DNA of 64,000 nt from Okapia johnstoni (taxonomy: Eukaryota > Chordata > Mammalia > Artiodactyla > Giraffidae), in the NCBI GenBank assembly GCA_024291935.2, contig CM044316.1, forward strand, positions 3,526,501 to 3,590,500, written 5' to 3'. Each line of letters starts with the position of its first letter. Position 1 is the stretch's first letter. The notes under the pieces were generated by a model, which was not told the DNA's origin, did no database searches, and was given only the letters and a program-made list of their open reading frames with translations. Made by a program: the position numbers and the translations under genes. Of the stretch, positions 43,201 to 55,200 are shown piece by piece.

Positions 43201-46200
43201 CAGGGTCCACAGAGTAGGTGGGACAAGCAGCCGGGCTGCCCTGCTGTCCCCGCCGTGACACCACACGCCACTCCCACAGGTTGGGCCTGTGCTCACCCAC
43301 TGCCATTCTTTGGGTGGCTTCAGCCCCTGCTCTTCATGGGGGCAGGCTGCTGGGTGGTGGGATGTTGGGAGCGGGTAGGGTGGTCACTGCTGCAGGGAGG
43401 GGGCAGGCAGAGGTTTGTGAGGTGGACGCTGAACCCGTTGTGAGGGTGATGCACCCTTGAGGACACTTTGGGCCACAAGTAACATAGGTTCCTACTCAGT
43501 CAGTGAGGAGATGCGATGGCGCTCGTAACAAAACGTGCCAGAGCAGCAGCCATCTGGGCTGGTTGATTCAGCAGCTCTAGACGCCATCAGGGACACCAGA
43601 AGAAGGAAGCAGGAGTGGATATTGGGCAGGTGGCCAGTCACATCTACCACATGTGAGGCAGCGTGAGCTAGACACGGAACACCGTGAAGGGTGTCTGGAG
43701 GGACTGCCATGCAGGAGTGAAGCCGCAGAGATGGCGGAGGTGCAGGCTGAGTGTTGGTGCACTGCACATGGGCCATGGACCCGGGCCAGGCTCAGTCCCA
43801 GAGGGCTCAGGTGTTCCCTGAGAGCCTTTGGAGGGTCTGCATAGGGAGTGACGGGGTCAGCTGTGCTTCCAGGGTCATCTGGCCACAGCTGTGGAGGGTG
43901 GTCAGACCCAGCAGGTTGGGACACATGGGGGCACAGGGGAGCCATCAGGTGGGGTGGAGGAGGACTGCTGAGGGTTTCAGATGTCCCTGTGTCTGGTGCC
44001 CGGGCAGGCATCTGGGAGCTTTCATGGGGGCCATGGGGTGTTCAGGTCTAGCGCTCAGAAGACCCAGGGTCTCCTCACAATGTAGTAATACCAGCTGTCG
44101 CTCTGCACTGTTCAAACCACTGTTACTTAGCAATCCATCTCTACATCTTTTTTTCCATTCCTTTACATAAGTAAGTTTATGTATTTCAGTAGGAAACTTA
44201 GTGTCCAGTCACTCATCTTGACTACAGCTGACTAAAAATCTATTGCAGGCTCAGTGGGTGAGGTAATGGGTTTCTGTACGCGGCTTCCAGCCCAGGTGGC
44301 TCTCCCTGGTCAGAGGGTTCTGGGGCTCAGCAGCTCCAGCTGAGCCTTTCCTGTGGGGTCAAAGCAAAGAGACATTATCACCACGAGTGACTCCAGGCCC
44401 GCCCTGCAGCTATTGGCCTTTGGGAAGGCATTGCTGGGAGGTATGCAGCTTGTTGGGTAGTGACAGGGTGACTGCTGGGGTTGAAGAGCATGAGAGCCTG
44501 GGGCTGTCTGGCAGGGAAGTAGCTGAAGGTGACGCTTGTGGTCTGGGGGAGCTCATTTCCACACCAGAGCTGATCCACAGTTGGCACTCCCCGAGTTGGA
44601 TATAGCATAAGCAAGGAAGGATCAGGTGTCTGGGCCTGCGTAAGACATACAGGTTCATACCAAGCAGACGGTTTCCTCTCCCCTTGGGGATCAGGTGCAA
44701 GGCAGCTCCTCTCACCCCCAAATCTAACAGCCATCTGGTGTTCCTGCTGCTCATGGTCCTTTGCTATTCTCCTGATTTCTGAGGAGCTCTTGTGTTTTGG
44801 GAAATGTAATAGCTATGCTCATCTGTAGAGAAACTGGAAATAGCTGTTCCTTTGACCAGTCATCCCACTTCTGAGATGCCATCCCCAGAAATAACGTTAC
44901 ATATAGCACTGTTGTAGTTATGAAAAATTAGGAACACGATGAATGTCTAGCCCCAGTGGGCTAAACCCAGTGTAATCTTGGCCATCAGAAGTCAAGTTGT
45001 TGAAGGTGGTAGCAGCCAGCAAATCTCAAGCCATGTGTGGCTCTTAACACATCACCTGGGTGAACCATATTGTTCTTTACAGCAGCCTGGCCTGTTGGCC
45101 TTTAACCGGTGAGGAAACCAAGGAGGCCAGTCTGTGGAGATGCCTTCACTACCATGCCAGGCTGCAATCTAATGGGAAAGCCATATGTTGTTGGCTTAAG
45201 AAACTTAAAAAAAAAAAAAATCAGGATATGGAAAATAGAATCACACCTCTGTTCAAATATAGCTGCACTGAAAATAAGTCTGGAAGGAAATACACCAAAG
45301 TGTTAACTTTGGTTAACTCTGCCCACTCCAACCAGAGGGGTCTTTGTTGTAAAATCCCCTGCACTTGTGCCCAGGGCCCACAGTGAGCAAGGACCCTCCT
45401 TGCAGACAGGCTTACCCATGGGGGGCTCTTGGGTGCTGCCTCTCAGAGCAGCTCAGAGGAGACTCAGCAGGAACCATCAGCTGAGGCCAGGAAGAGCAGG
45501 CCTGTGAGCCTAGAGGAGACCCACTCCGTTTGGCACTGTCTCCCTGCCCCAGTGGGTGAATTCCCCAGTCTGCTTTTCTTGGAAAAATCTGATTTCTTTA
45601 AATCCATGTCCTGGTTGCTGTGAGTCTTTTTTAAATTCAGCCATCTGCTCCCTTCCCTCTTTGAACAACTTCTTGCTTTGGTCTCTTACGTTTTAAGATG
45701 TTATTTTTGGAGCAGTTTTAGGTTCACAGCAGAATTGAGGAGAGGCTACAAAGACTTCCTATGTGCCTCCTTCCCTGACATACACACAGCCTCCCTCATT
45801 ATCAACATCCCCACCAGAATAGTATATTTGTTACAATTAGTAAACCTGTATTGACATACCATAATCACCCAAAGTCTATGGTTTACATTAGGGTTCACTC
45901 TTCATATTATGTTTTTACTGCTGCTGCTACTGCTGCTAAGTCACTTCAGTTGTGTCTGACTCTGTGCGACCCCATAGATGGCAGTCCACCAGGCTCCTCC
46001 TTCCATGGGATTTTCCAAGCAAGAGTACTGGAGTGGGTTGCCATTGCCTTCTCGAGTGTATTCACTGGGTTTGGACAAATGTGTAATGACGTGTGTCTGT
46101 CATTATGATATATACAGAGTATTCATTCCCACTGCCCTAAAATTCCCTGTGTTCTGCCTATTCATCCCCTCTTTCTCCCTAACTCTTGGCAAGCACTGAT

Positions 46201-49200
46201 ATTTTTACTGATTCTAGTTTTGCCTTTTCCAGAATGTCATTTAATTCAAATCATAGTATGTTACATTTTCAGATTGGCTTTCTTTATTTAGTAACATGCA
46301 TTTAAGGTTGCACTGAGTCTTTTTTTTAATTTTCTTGTAGCTTGATAGCACATTTCTTTTTAGCAGTTAATAATTTTCCCTTGTCTGGATATACCACCAC
46401 TTATTTATCCATTCACCTCCTTCAGGACATCTTGGTTGTTCCCAAGTTCTTGCAGTTATGAATAAAGTTGCCTTAAACATCTGTGTTCAAGGTTTTTATG
46501 TGGACATAAATTTTCAGCTCTGTATGTATCAAAAAGTGTGATTGCTGGATTTTATGGTAATTTAGTTTTGTAAGACACTGCCAAACTGTCTTCCAAAGTG
46601 GCTTGTGCCTTTTTGCGTTGCCCCACCCCCCAGCAATGAATGAGTTTCAGTTGCTCCATATCCATATCAACATTTGATGTTGTGTTTTGGATTTTGGCCA
46701 TTCTTACAGATATGTTGTCATATTCATTGTTTTGATTTGCATTTCTCTGATGACATGCAATCTCAAAAACGACAGAATGATCTCTGTTCGTTTCCAAGGC
46801 AAACCATTCAATATCGTGGTAATTCAAGTCTATGCCCCGACCAGTAATGCCAAAGAAGCTGAAGTTGAACAGTTCTATGAAGACCTACAAGACCTTCTAG
46901 AACTAACACCCAAAAAAGATGTCCTTTTCATTATAGGGGACTGGAATGCAAAAGTAGGAAGTCAAGAAACACCTGGAGTAACAGGCAAATTTGGCCTTGA
47001 AGTACAGAATGAAGCAGCTGCTGCTAAGTCACTTCAGTCGTGTCCGACTCTGTGCGACCCCATAGACGGCAGCCCACCAGGCTCTGCCCTCCCTGGGATT
47101 CTCCAGGCAAGAATACTGGAGTGGGTTGCCATTTTCTTCTCCAGTGCACGAAGCAGGGCAAAGGCTAATCGAGTTCTGCCAAGAGAACACACTGGTCATA
47201 GCAAACACCCACTTCTAACAACACAAGAGAAGACTCTACACATGGGCATCACCAGATGGTCGACACCGAAATAAGATTGATTATATTCTTTGCAACCAAA
47301 GATGGAGAAGCTCTATACAGTCAGCAAAAACAAGACCAGGAGCTGACGGTGGCTTGGATCATGAACTCCTTAATTGCCAGATTCAGACTGAAATTGAAGA
47401 AAGTGGAGAAAACCACTAGACCGTTCAGGTATGACCTAAATCAAATCCCTTATGATTATACAGTAGAAGTGAGAAGAAGATTTAATGGACTAGATCTGAC
47501 AGACAGAATGCCTGATGAAATATGGACGGAGGTTTGTGACATTGTACAGGAGACAGGAATCAAGATCATCCCCAAGAAAAAGAAAGGTAAAAAAGCAAAA
47601 TGGCTGTCTGAGGAGGCCTTACAAATAGCTGTGAAAAAAACGGGAAGTGAAAAGCAAAGGAGAACAGGAAAGATATACCCATTTGAATGCAGAATTCTAA
47701 AGAATAGCAAGGAGAGATAAGAAAGCCTTCCTCAGCGATCAGTGCAAAGAAATAGAGGAAAACAATAGAATGGGAAAGACTAGAGATCTCTTTAAGAAAA
47801 TTAGAGATACCAAGGGAACATTTCATGCAAAGATGGGCTCAATAAAGGACAGAAATGGTAGGGACCTAACAGAAGCAGAAGATATTAAGAAGAGGTGGCT
47901 AGAATACACAGAAGAACTATACAAAGAAGATCTTCATGACCCAGATAATCATGATGGTGTGGTCACTCACCTGGAGCCAGACATCCTGGAATGTGAAGTG
48001 AAGTGGGCCTCAGGAAGCATCACTACGAACAAAGCTAGTGGAGGTGATGGAATTCCAGTTGAGTTATTTCAAACCCTGAAAGATGATGCTGTGAAAGTGC
48101 TGCACTCAGTATGCCAGCAAATTTGGAAAACTCAGCAGTGGCCACAGGACTGGAAAAGGTCAGTTTTCATTCCATTCCCAAAGAAAGGCAATGCCAAAGA
48201 ATGCTCAAACTACTGCATAATTGCACTCATCTCACATGCTAGTAAAGTAATGCTTAAAATTCTCCAATCCAGGCTTCAGCAATACATGAATTGTGAAATT
48301 CCAGATGTTCAAGCTGGTTTTAGAAAAGGCAGAGGAACCAGAGATCAAACTGCCAACATCTGCTGGATCATCGAAAAAGCAAGAGAGTTCCAGAAAAACA
48401 TCTATTTCTGCTTTATTGACTATGCCAAAGCCTTTGACTGTGTGGATCACAATAAACTGTGGAAAATTCTGGAAGAGATGGGCATACCAGACCACCTGAC
48501 CTGCCTCTTGAGAAACCTGTATGCAGGTCAGGAAGCAACAGTTCGAACTGGACATGGAACAACAGACTGGTTCCAAATAGGAAAAGGAGTATGTCAAGGC
48601 TGTATATTGTCACCCTGCTTATTTAACTTATGTGCAGAGTACATCATGAGAAACGCTGGGCTGGAGGAAGCACAAGCTGGAATCGAGATTGCCAGGAGAA
48701 GTATAAATAACTTCAGATATGCAGATGACAGCACCCTTATGGCAGAAAGTGAAGAAGAACTAAAGAGCCTCTTGATGAAAGTGAAAGAGGAGAGTGAAAA
48801 AGTTGGCTTAAAGCTCAACATTCAGAAAACTAAGATCATGGCATCCAGTCCCATCACTTCATGGCAGATAGATGGGGAAACAGTGGAAGCGGTGGCTGAC
48901 TTTATTTTTCTGTGCTCCAGAATCACGTAGATGGTGATTGCAGCCATGAAATTAAAAGACGCTTACTCCTTGGAAGGAAGGTTATGGCCAACCTAGATAG
49001 CATATTAAAAGCAGAGACATTACTTTGCCAACAAACGTCTGCCTAGTCAAGGCTATGGTTTTTCCAGTGGTCATGTATGGATGTGAGAGTTGGACTATAA
49101 AGAAAGCTGAGCGCCGAAGAGTTGATGCTTTTGAAGTGTGTTGGAGAAGACTCGTGAGAGAGCCTTGGACTGCAAGGAGATCCAACCAGTCCATCCTAAA

Positions 49201-52200
49201 GGAGATCAGTCCTGGGTGTTCATTGGAAGGACTAATGTTGAAGCTGAAACTCCAATACTTTGGCCACCTGATGCAAAGAGCTGACTCATTGGAAAAGACC
49301 CTGATGTTGGGAAAGATTGAGAGCAGGAGGAGAAGGGGATGATGGAGGATGAGATGGGTGGATGGCATCACCGACTCGATGGACATAGGTTTGGGTGGAC
49401 TCAGGGAGTTGGTGATGGACAGGGAGGCCTGGCGTGCTGCGGTTCATGGGGTCGTAAAGAGTCAGACATGACTGAGCAACTGAACTGAACTCATAAAGTT
49501 TATTTGCCATCAGTAAATCTTCTTTGGTGAGGTGTGTGTTAAGGTCATTGACCCGTTTTTTATTGACATATTTGTTTTCTTTTTTTTGCTTGTTAAAGAG
49601 TTCTTGGTATATTTTGGGTAACAGTCTTTATCAGATGTGTCTTTCACAAATATTTCTCCCAATCTGTGGCCTGTCTTCTCATACTCTTGACAGTGTCTTT
49701 TGGAGAGCAGAAGTTTTTAATTTTAATGAAGTCCAGTTTATCATTTGCTTTCATCTATCATGCCTTCTATGTTGTATCTAAAAAGTCCTTGCCACACCCA
49801 AGGTTATGTAGGCATCTTTCTGTGTTTTATTTACAGATTCAGATTTTACCTTTAGATCAGTGATAAACTTTTTTAGTTAATTTTTGTGTGTGTGAAGCTT
49901 ATAAGGTCTGTGTCCAGTTTTTGGGGGGTTTTTTTGCATGTGGCTGTCTGGTTTCAGCACTATTTCTTGAAAAGACTGTCTTTGCTCCATTGCATTGCTT
50001 TTGCTCCTTTGTCACAGAACAGTTGACTATATGTATGTGGGTCTGTTTCTGAGCTCTTTGTTCTGTTCTGTTGACCTATTTGTCCATTTTCTCACCAATA
50101 CCCCACTGCCTTGATTACTGTAGCTTTACAGTAAGCCCTGAAGTCAGGTAGTGTCAGTCCTCAGACTTGGTTCTTCTTTTTCAGTATTGTGTTGGCTATT
50201 GTGGGTCATTTGTCTCTTTATATAAACTTTAAAATCAGTTTGTCAGTGTGTACAGAATAACTGATTTGAACTGGAATTGCACTGAATCTGGAAATTGAGT
50301 TGGGAATAACTGACACCTTGACAACATTGAGTAACTTTCTATCTGAACATGGGTCATCTCTTCATTTATTTAATTCTTCTTTGACTTCATTCATCAGAGT
50401 TTTTTAGTTTTCCTCATATAGATCTGGTATATATACTGTTAGACTTATACCTGTGTATTTCATTTGGGGAAATGCTAATGTAAATGGTATGATGTTTTTA
50501 ATTTCAAATTCCATGTATTCATCACTGGTGTATAGGAAAGTGATTGACTTCTGTAGATTAACCTTGTATCCTGCAGCCTTGCTATAATAGCTTACGAAGT
50601 TTCGGGGGTTTTTTGGTCTATTTTTTCTGCACAGATGATCATGTCATATTTCTTCCTTCTCAGTATACTTTCTGTTCCCTTTTCTCATCTTATTTCCTAG
50701 CTAGAACTTCCAGTATGATAATGAAAAGCATTGGCGAGGTGGTATATTCTTGGCTTGTTTCTCTTAGTGAAAAAGCATGAGGTTTCTCATCATTATGATG
50801 GTATAATTTTTTTGGTAGATACTCTTATCAAGTGGAACAATTTTGCCTATATTCCTAGTTTACTGAGAGTTTTCCTCATGAATGGGTATTGTATTTTGTT
50901 AACTCTTAAGCTTTTTCTGCAGCAGTTGATGTGATCGTGGGATTTTTCTCTTTTAGCCTATTGACATGATGGATTACATTACTTGATTTTCAATGTTGAA
51001 CCAGTCTTACATGCCTAGAATGAGTCCCACTTGGTTGTGGTGTATAATTCTTTTTTTTACATTAATGGATTAGGTTTGCTGACATTTTATTGATTTTTCC
51101 ATCTGTGTTCATGAGAGATGTTGGTCTATAGTTTTCTTATAATGTTTTTGTCTGCTTTTGCTGTTAGGGTAACTGAATAACTTAAAAATTATTCCGTCTG
51201 CTTCTCTCCTCTGAAGAGGATTGTACAGAATTGGTATAATTTCTTCTTTAAATATTTGCTAGAATTCAGGGACTTTTTGGAAGGTTATTAATAATTGGTT
51301 CACTTTCTTTAATAAAAATAGGCCTGTTAAGATTGTCTGTTTCTTCTTGTGTGAGTGTTGGCAGGCTGTATCCCTCAAAGAATTGTCCTTTTTCATCTGG
51401 GTTATCAAGTTTGTGTGCATAGAGTTGTTCATAGTAATCCATAGTATTTGTAATGTCCATGGGATCTGTAGCGATGGCTGCCCTTTCATTTCTGTTGTTA
51501 GTAATTTGTGTCCTCTTTTTTTCTTACCTTGGCTAGAAGCTTAATGATTTTATGATCTTTGTTTCTTTTAATCTTTACAAATGTTCCTCGTCTGGTTTTC
51601 TGAAGGGTATACATGCTTGTACTGTGACCCAGAAATACAAAGAAGATGACACAGGCTCCCCCATCCCTCCATCCCACCCTAAGTACCAACATTAGCAAAA
51701 CTGGGAGTCCTTCCATCCCTCTTGCGGCTCTCATGTAGAAATAGTCTGTGGATTTTTTTTCCTGCTAACTTTTATACAAAAGGAATTTACAGTGTCCTTG
51801 AGCCTACGTGTTACTTTTGTACTACAGCGTTGTTTTGTGACTGTCATTCCAGGTTTATGAGTGCAGGTCTAGCCACTTCTTGTCAAGGGCTATGTAGTCT
51901 CTGCTCTGGGCAGGTTTTGCTATATAGAACTGGGCTGTGACTCTTCCCTCCAGTGTGGCCTCTAGTGGTGGGACTGTTGGCTCAGTGCATACAGAGCCTG
52001 AGAGATGCCAGGCAGGTGTAGAAGGACCCGCAGGGTCTGCCTGCTCTGAACCCAGCATCCTCTGCTCTGTACTTGGGGACCCACAGCTTCTGGCAAGGCT
52101 GTTAGTGAGCTCCCTGTCTGTTCCATTGTTCAGTGTCTTTGCTTTGTCTCTGTGCACTGTTGATGCCTCTTAAGGATGCATCAGAAAGGAGCACAGATGT

Positions 52201-55200
52201 GCCCAGCTGTCAGGTTTGGGTCAGAACCTGTCCTTTCTGGCACCAGGGTCTCTTCGCTACTCAGGATTTCTTGGTTTGTAGGCACTGGTGCATTCATCTA
52301 GGATGGCTGGGGAAGGTCTAAGAGAGCGTGTACCTTTCCCTTCAAAGCAGGGAATCAATGATAATGTGACAGGCATCCAATAAAGATAGAGTAGGGGCTT
52401 GGCAGGACCCTCAGCTCACAGAAACAGCATCCTGAAAGGCTGTGGGCCTGTCACACTGTTCCTCAGATTTGAGTCACCAGGGCCAGCAGCCACCGAGACC
52501 TGGCAGGCAGGAGGTCATGTTAGAGACCTCTATCTTGACACGACCCTGAAGTGATCCTGGCCGACCTGGGTGTACCTATGCAAAGCAAAGCCTGAGCTTC
52601 TACCGTAAATCAGGTAGGGTCTGGGGCCCAATTACAGTCTGCCCCCTACTCTCTTTTGCAGCTTTCTATATGAACCCAACAGCCAAGGGTACAAGTACTA
52701 CCGCCAGAAGCTGGAGGAGTTCCGGAAAGCCAAGGCTGGTCCCACGGTCAACCCCACGGCACCTGACCTCGGACTGAAGCGCAGATCTCCTCCTGAGACC
52801 CCGTTGGGGTCCACGCCCACTGCCACTGCCTGCCCTACCTCATCTGCCCCCCTGCCCACTGCCAACCCATCTGTCGCCGCCCCAGCGAAGCCGGCCACCA
52901 CAGCGAACGTGAAGAGGAAGCGAAAGAGCCGGTGGGGGCCTGAAGAGGACAAGGTGGAGCTCCCGCCCGCCGAACTGGTGCAGAGGGATGTGGATGCTTC
53001 TCCCTCACCTCTGTCAGGTGGGCCAGCCCCCTATCTCAGCCTGCTGGGGAGGGTCTGGCATCTTTCACTGAGCATAGTGTTTTCAGGGTTCATCTGTGTT
53101 GTAGCACATGTCACAATTTCATTTGTTTCCATGGCTGAGTAGTATTCCAATGTAGGGATAGACAACATTTTGTTAATCCATTTATCAGTTGTTTAGAAGC
53201 CTGAGTTGTTTTCAGGTTTTGGCGATTGTCAGTACTGCTGCTGTGAACATTGACCTACACGGACTATCTGGATCCCTAGTTTTGATTACTTACTGCATAT
53301 ATCTAGGAGTGGAATCACTGGGTCTTACGGTAATTCTGTAACTTCCTGAGGAATTGCCAAACTGTTTTCTACAGCAGTTGCACCATTTTACATTCCCATG
53401 AGCCATGCACAGGGTTTGAATTTCTTCACATTCTCACCTTATTATTATAGCTAACCTAGTAAGAGTAAAGTGAAATCACAATGTAATTTTGATTTGCATT
53501 TCCCCATTTTCCTTAATGACTAATGGTGTTGAGCATCTTTTCATGTATTATTGGTTATTTGTATAGTTTAGTTGGAGAAATGTCTATTTTAGTCCTTTGC
53601 CCATTTTTAAAAAATTATTTATTTATTTTTGACCTCTCTGGGTCTTTGTTGCTGTGCAGGGACTTTCTCTAGTTGGTAGCAAGCAGGGGGCAACTCTTCA
53701 TTGTGGCATGCAGGCTTCTCATTGTGGCGGCTTCTCTGGTTGCAGAGCACAGGCTCTAGGGTACGTGGGCTACAATAGTTACAGCACGTGGGCTTCAGTA
53801 GCTGTGGCACACGGGATTAGCTGCTCCAAGGCACATGGGATCTTCCCAGAGCAGGGATCGAACCCGTGTTCCCTGCATCAGCAGGCCGATTCTTAACCAT
53901 TGGACCATGGGAAGTCTGGCCCATTTTTTAGTTGAGTTATTTGCGCTTTTGTTGTTGAGTTGTAGGAGTTCTTTTTATGTTTTAGATATTAACCCCTATT
54001 GAGATAGATGATTTGCAAATATTTTTTTCTAGTTTTATGGGCTGTATTTAAAAATAATTTTTTATTATTAATGTCCTCTTAATGTCCTTTGATACACAAA
54101 AGTTTTAAGTTTTAATGTTCAATTTATTTTTTCTTTTGTTGCCCATGATTTTGGTCGATTTATTTTTTCTTTGTTGCCCACATCTGAGAGTCTTGAAGAT
54201 ATGCCTCTGTTTTCTTCTAAGGGTTTTTATACCATCCGGTAGCTCAGCTGATAAAGAATCCTCCTGCAATGCAGGAGACCCCAGTTCAATTCCTGGGTCA
54301 GGAAGAGTTTTATAGTTTTAGCTCATAAAATTGAGTTAATTTTTATACATGATATAAGGTAAGGGTCCAGCTTCATTTCTTTGCACATGGAGATCCAGTT
54401 TTCCCAGCACCATTTGTCAAAGAGATTGTGATTCTTTTTCCATCGAATGGTCTCTTCACACCTTGTCAAAAGTCCCACAGATGTAAGAGTTTATTTGGGG
54501 GGCTCTCTGTTCTATTACACTGGCTTGTGTGTGTCTCCTTATGCCAGTAGCACGCTGTTTTGATTATTGTAGCTCTGTGGTAAAATTTTAAATCGGGAGT
54601 ATCTGCTTTTCAACCTTGTTCTTTTTTAGGCTTTGGCTATTCTAGGTCCTTTGACTTTTTGTATGAATTTTCAGATGGGCTATTCCATTTCTGCAAAAAG
54701 CATTGTTGGGATTTTGATAGGGACTGTATTAAATCTGTAGGTTGCTTTGGGTAGTATTGACATGCTAACGTTTGAGTCTTCCAGTCTGAGAACTGAGATT
54801 CCAGTCTGAGAATCTGGTTGGATGGCATCACCAACTCGATGGACATAAGTCTGAGCAAGCTCTGGGAGTTGGTGATGGACAGGGAAGCCTGCCGCTGCTG
54901 GTGCTGCTAAGTTGCTTCAGTCGTGTCCGACTCTGTGTGACCCCATAGATGGCAGCCCACCAGGCTCCCCCATCCCTGGCATTCCTCAGGCAAGAACACT
55001 GGAGTGGTTTACCAGTTCCCTCTCCAATGCATGAAAGTGAAAAGTGAAAGTGAAGTCACTCAGTCATGTCTGACTCTTAGTGACCCCATGGACTGCAGCC
55101 TGCCAGGCTCCTCCGTCCATGGGATTTTCCAGGCAAGAGTACTGGAGTGGGGTGCCATTGCCTTTTCCAATCAGGGAAGCCTGGCATGCTGCAATCCGTG

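Larger units (their letters stand above)
45660..51730 (-). mobile_element. Old antisense L1 in SUGP1 intron 7, split by BovB
   Basis: Starts with the L1 3' UTR (GGAGCAGTTTTAGGTTCACA) and runs into ORF2 on the minus strand. It is interrupted by a Bov-A SINE at about 45917-46056 and a BovB at 46766-49492, then resumes (TTTATTTGCCATCAG) and runs to about 51730. Confidence 0.8.

Noticed and set aside
46687..47274. A 195-codon frame that could be called a host gene
   Set aside because: Its core is BovB endonuclease, its N-terminus is L1 sequence and its end is a Bov-A SINE; not a host gene.
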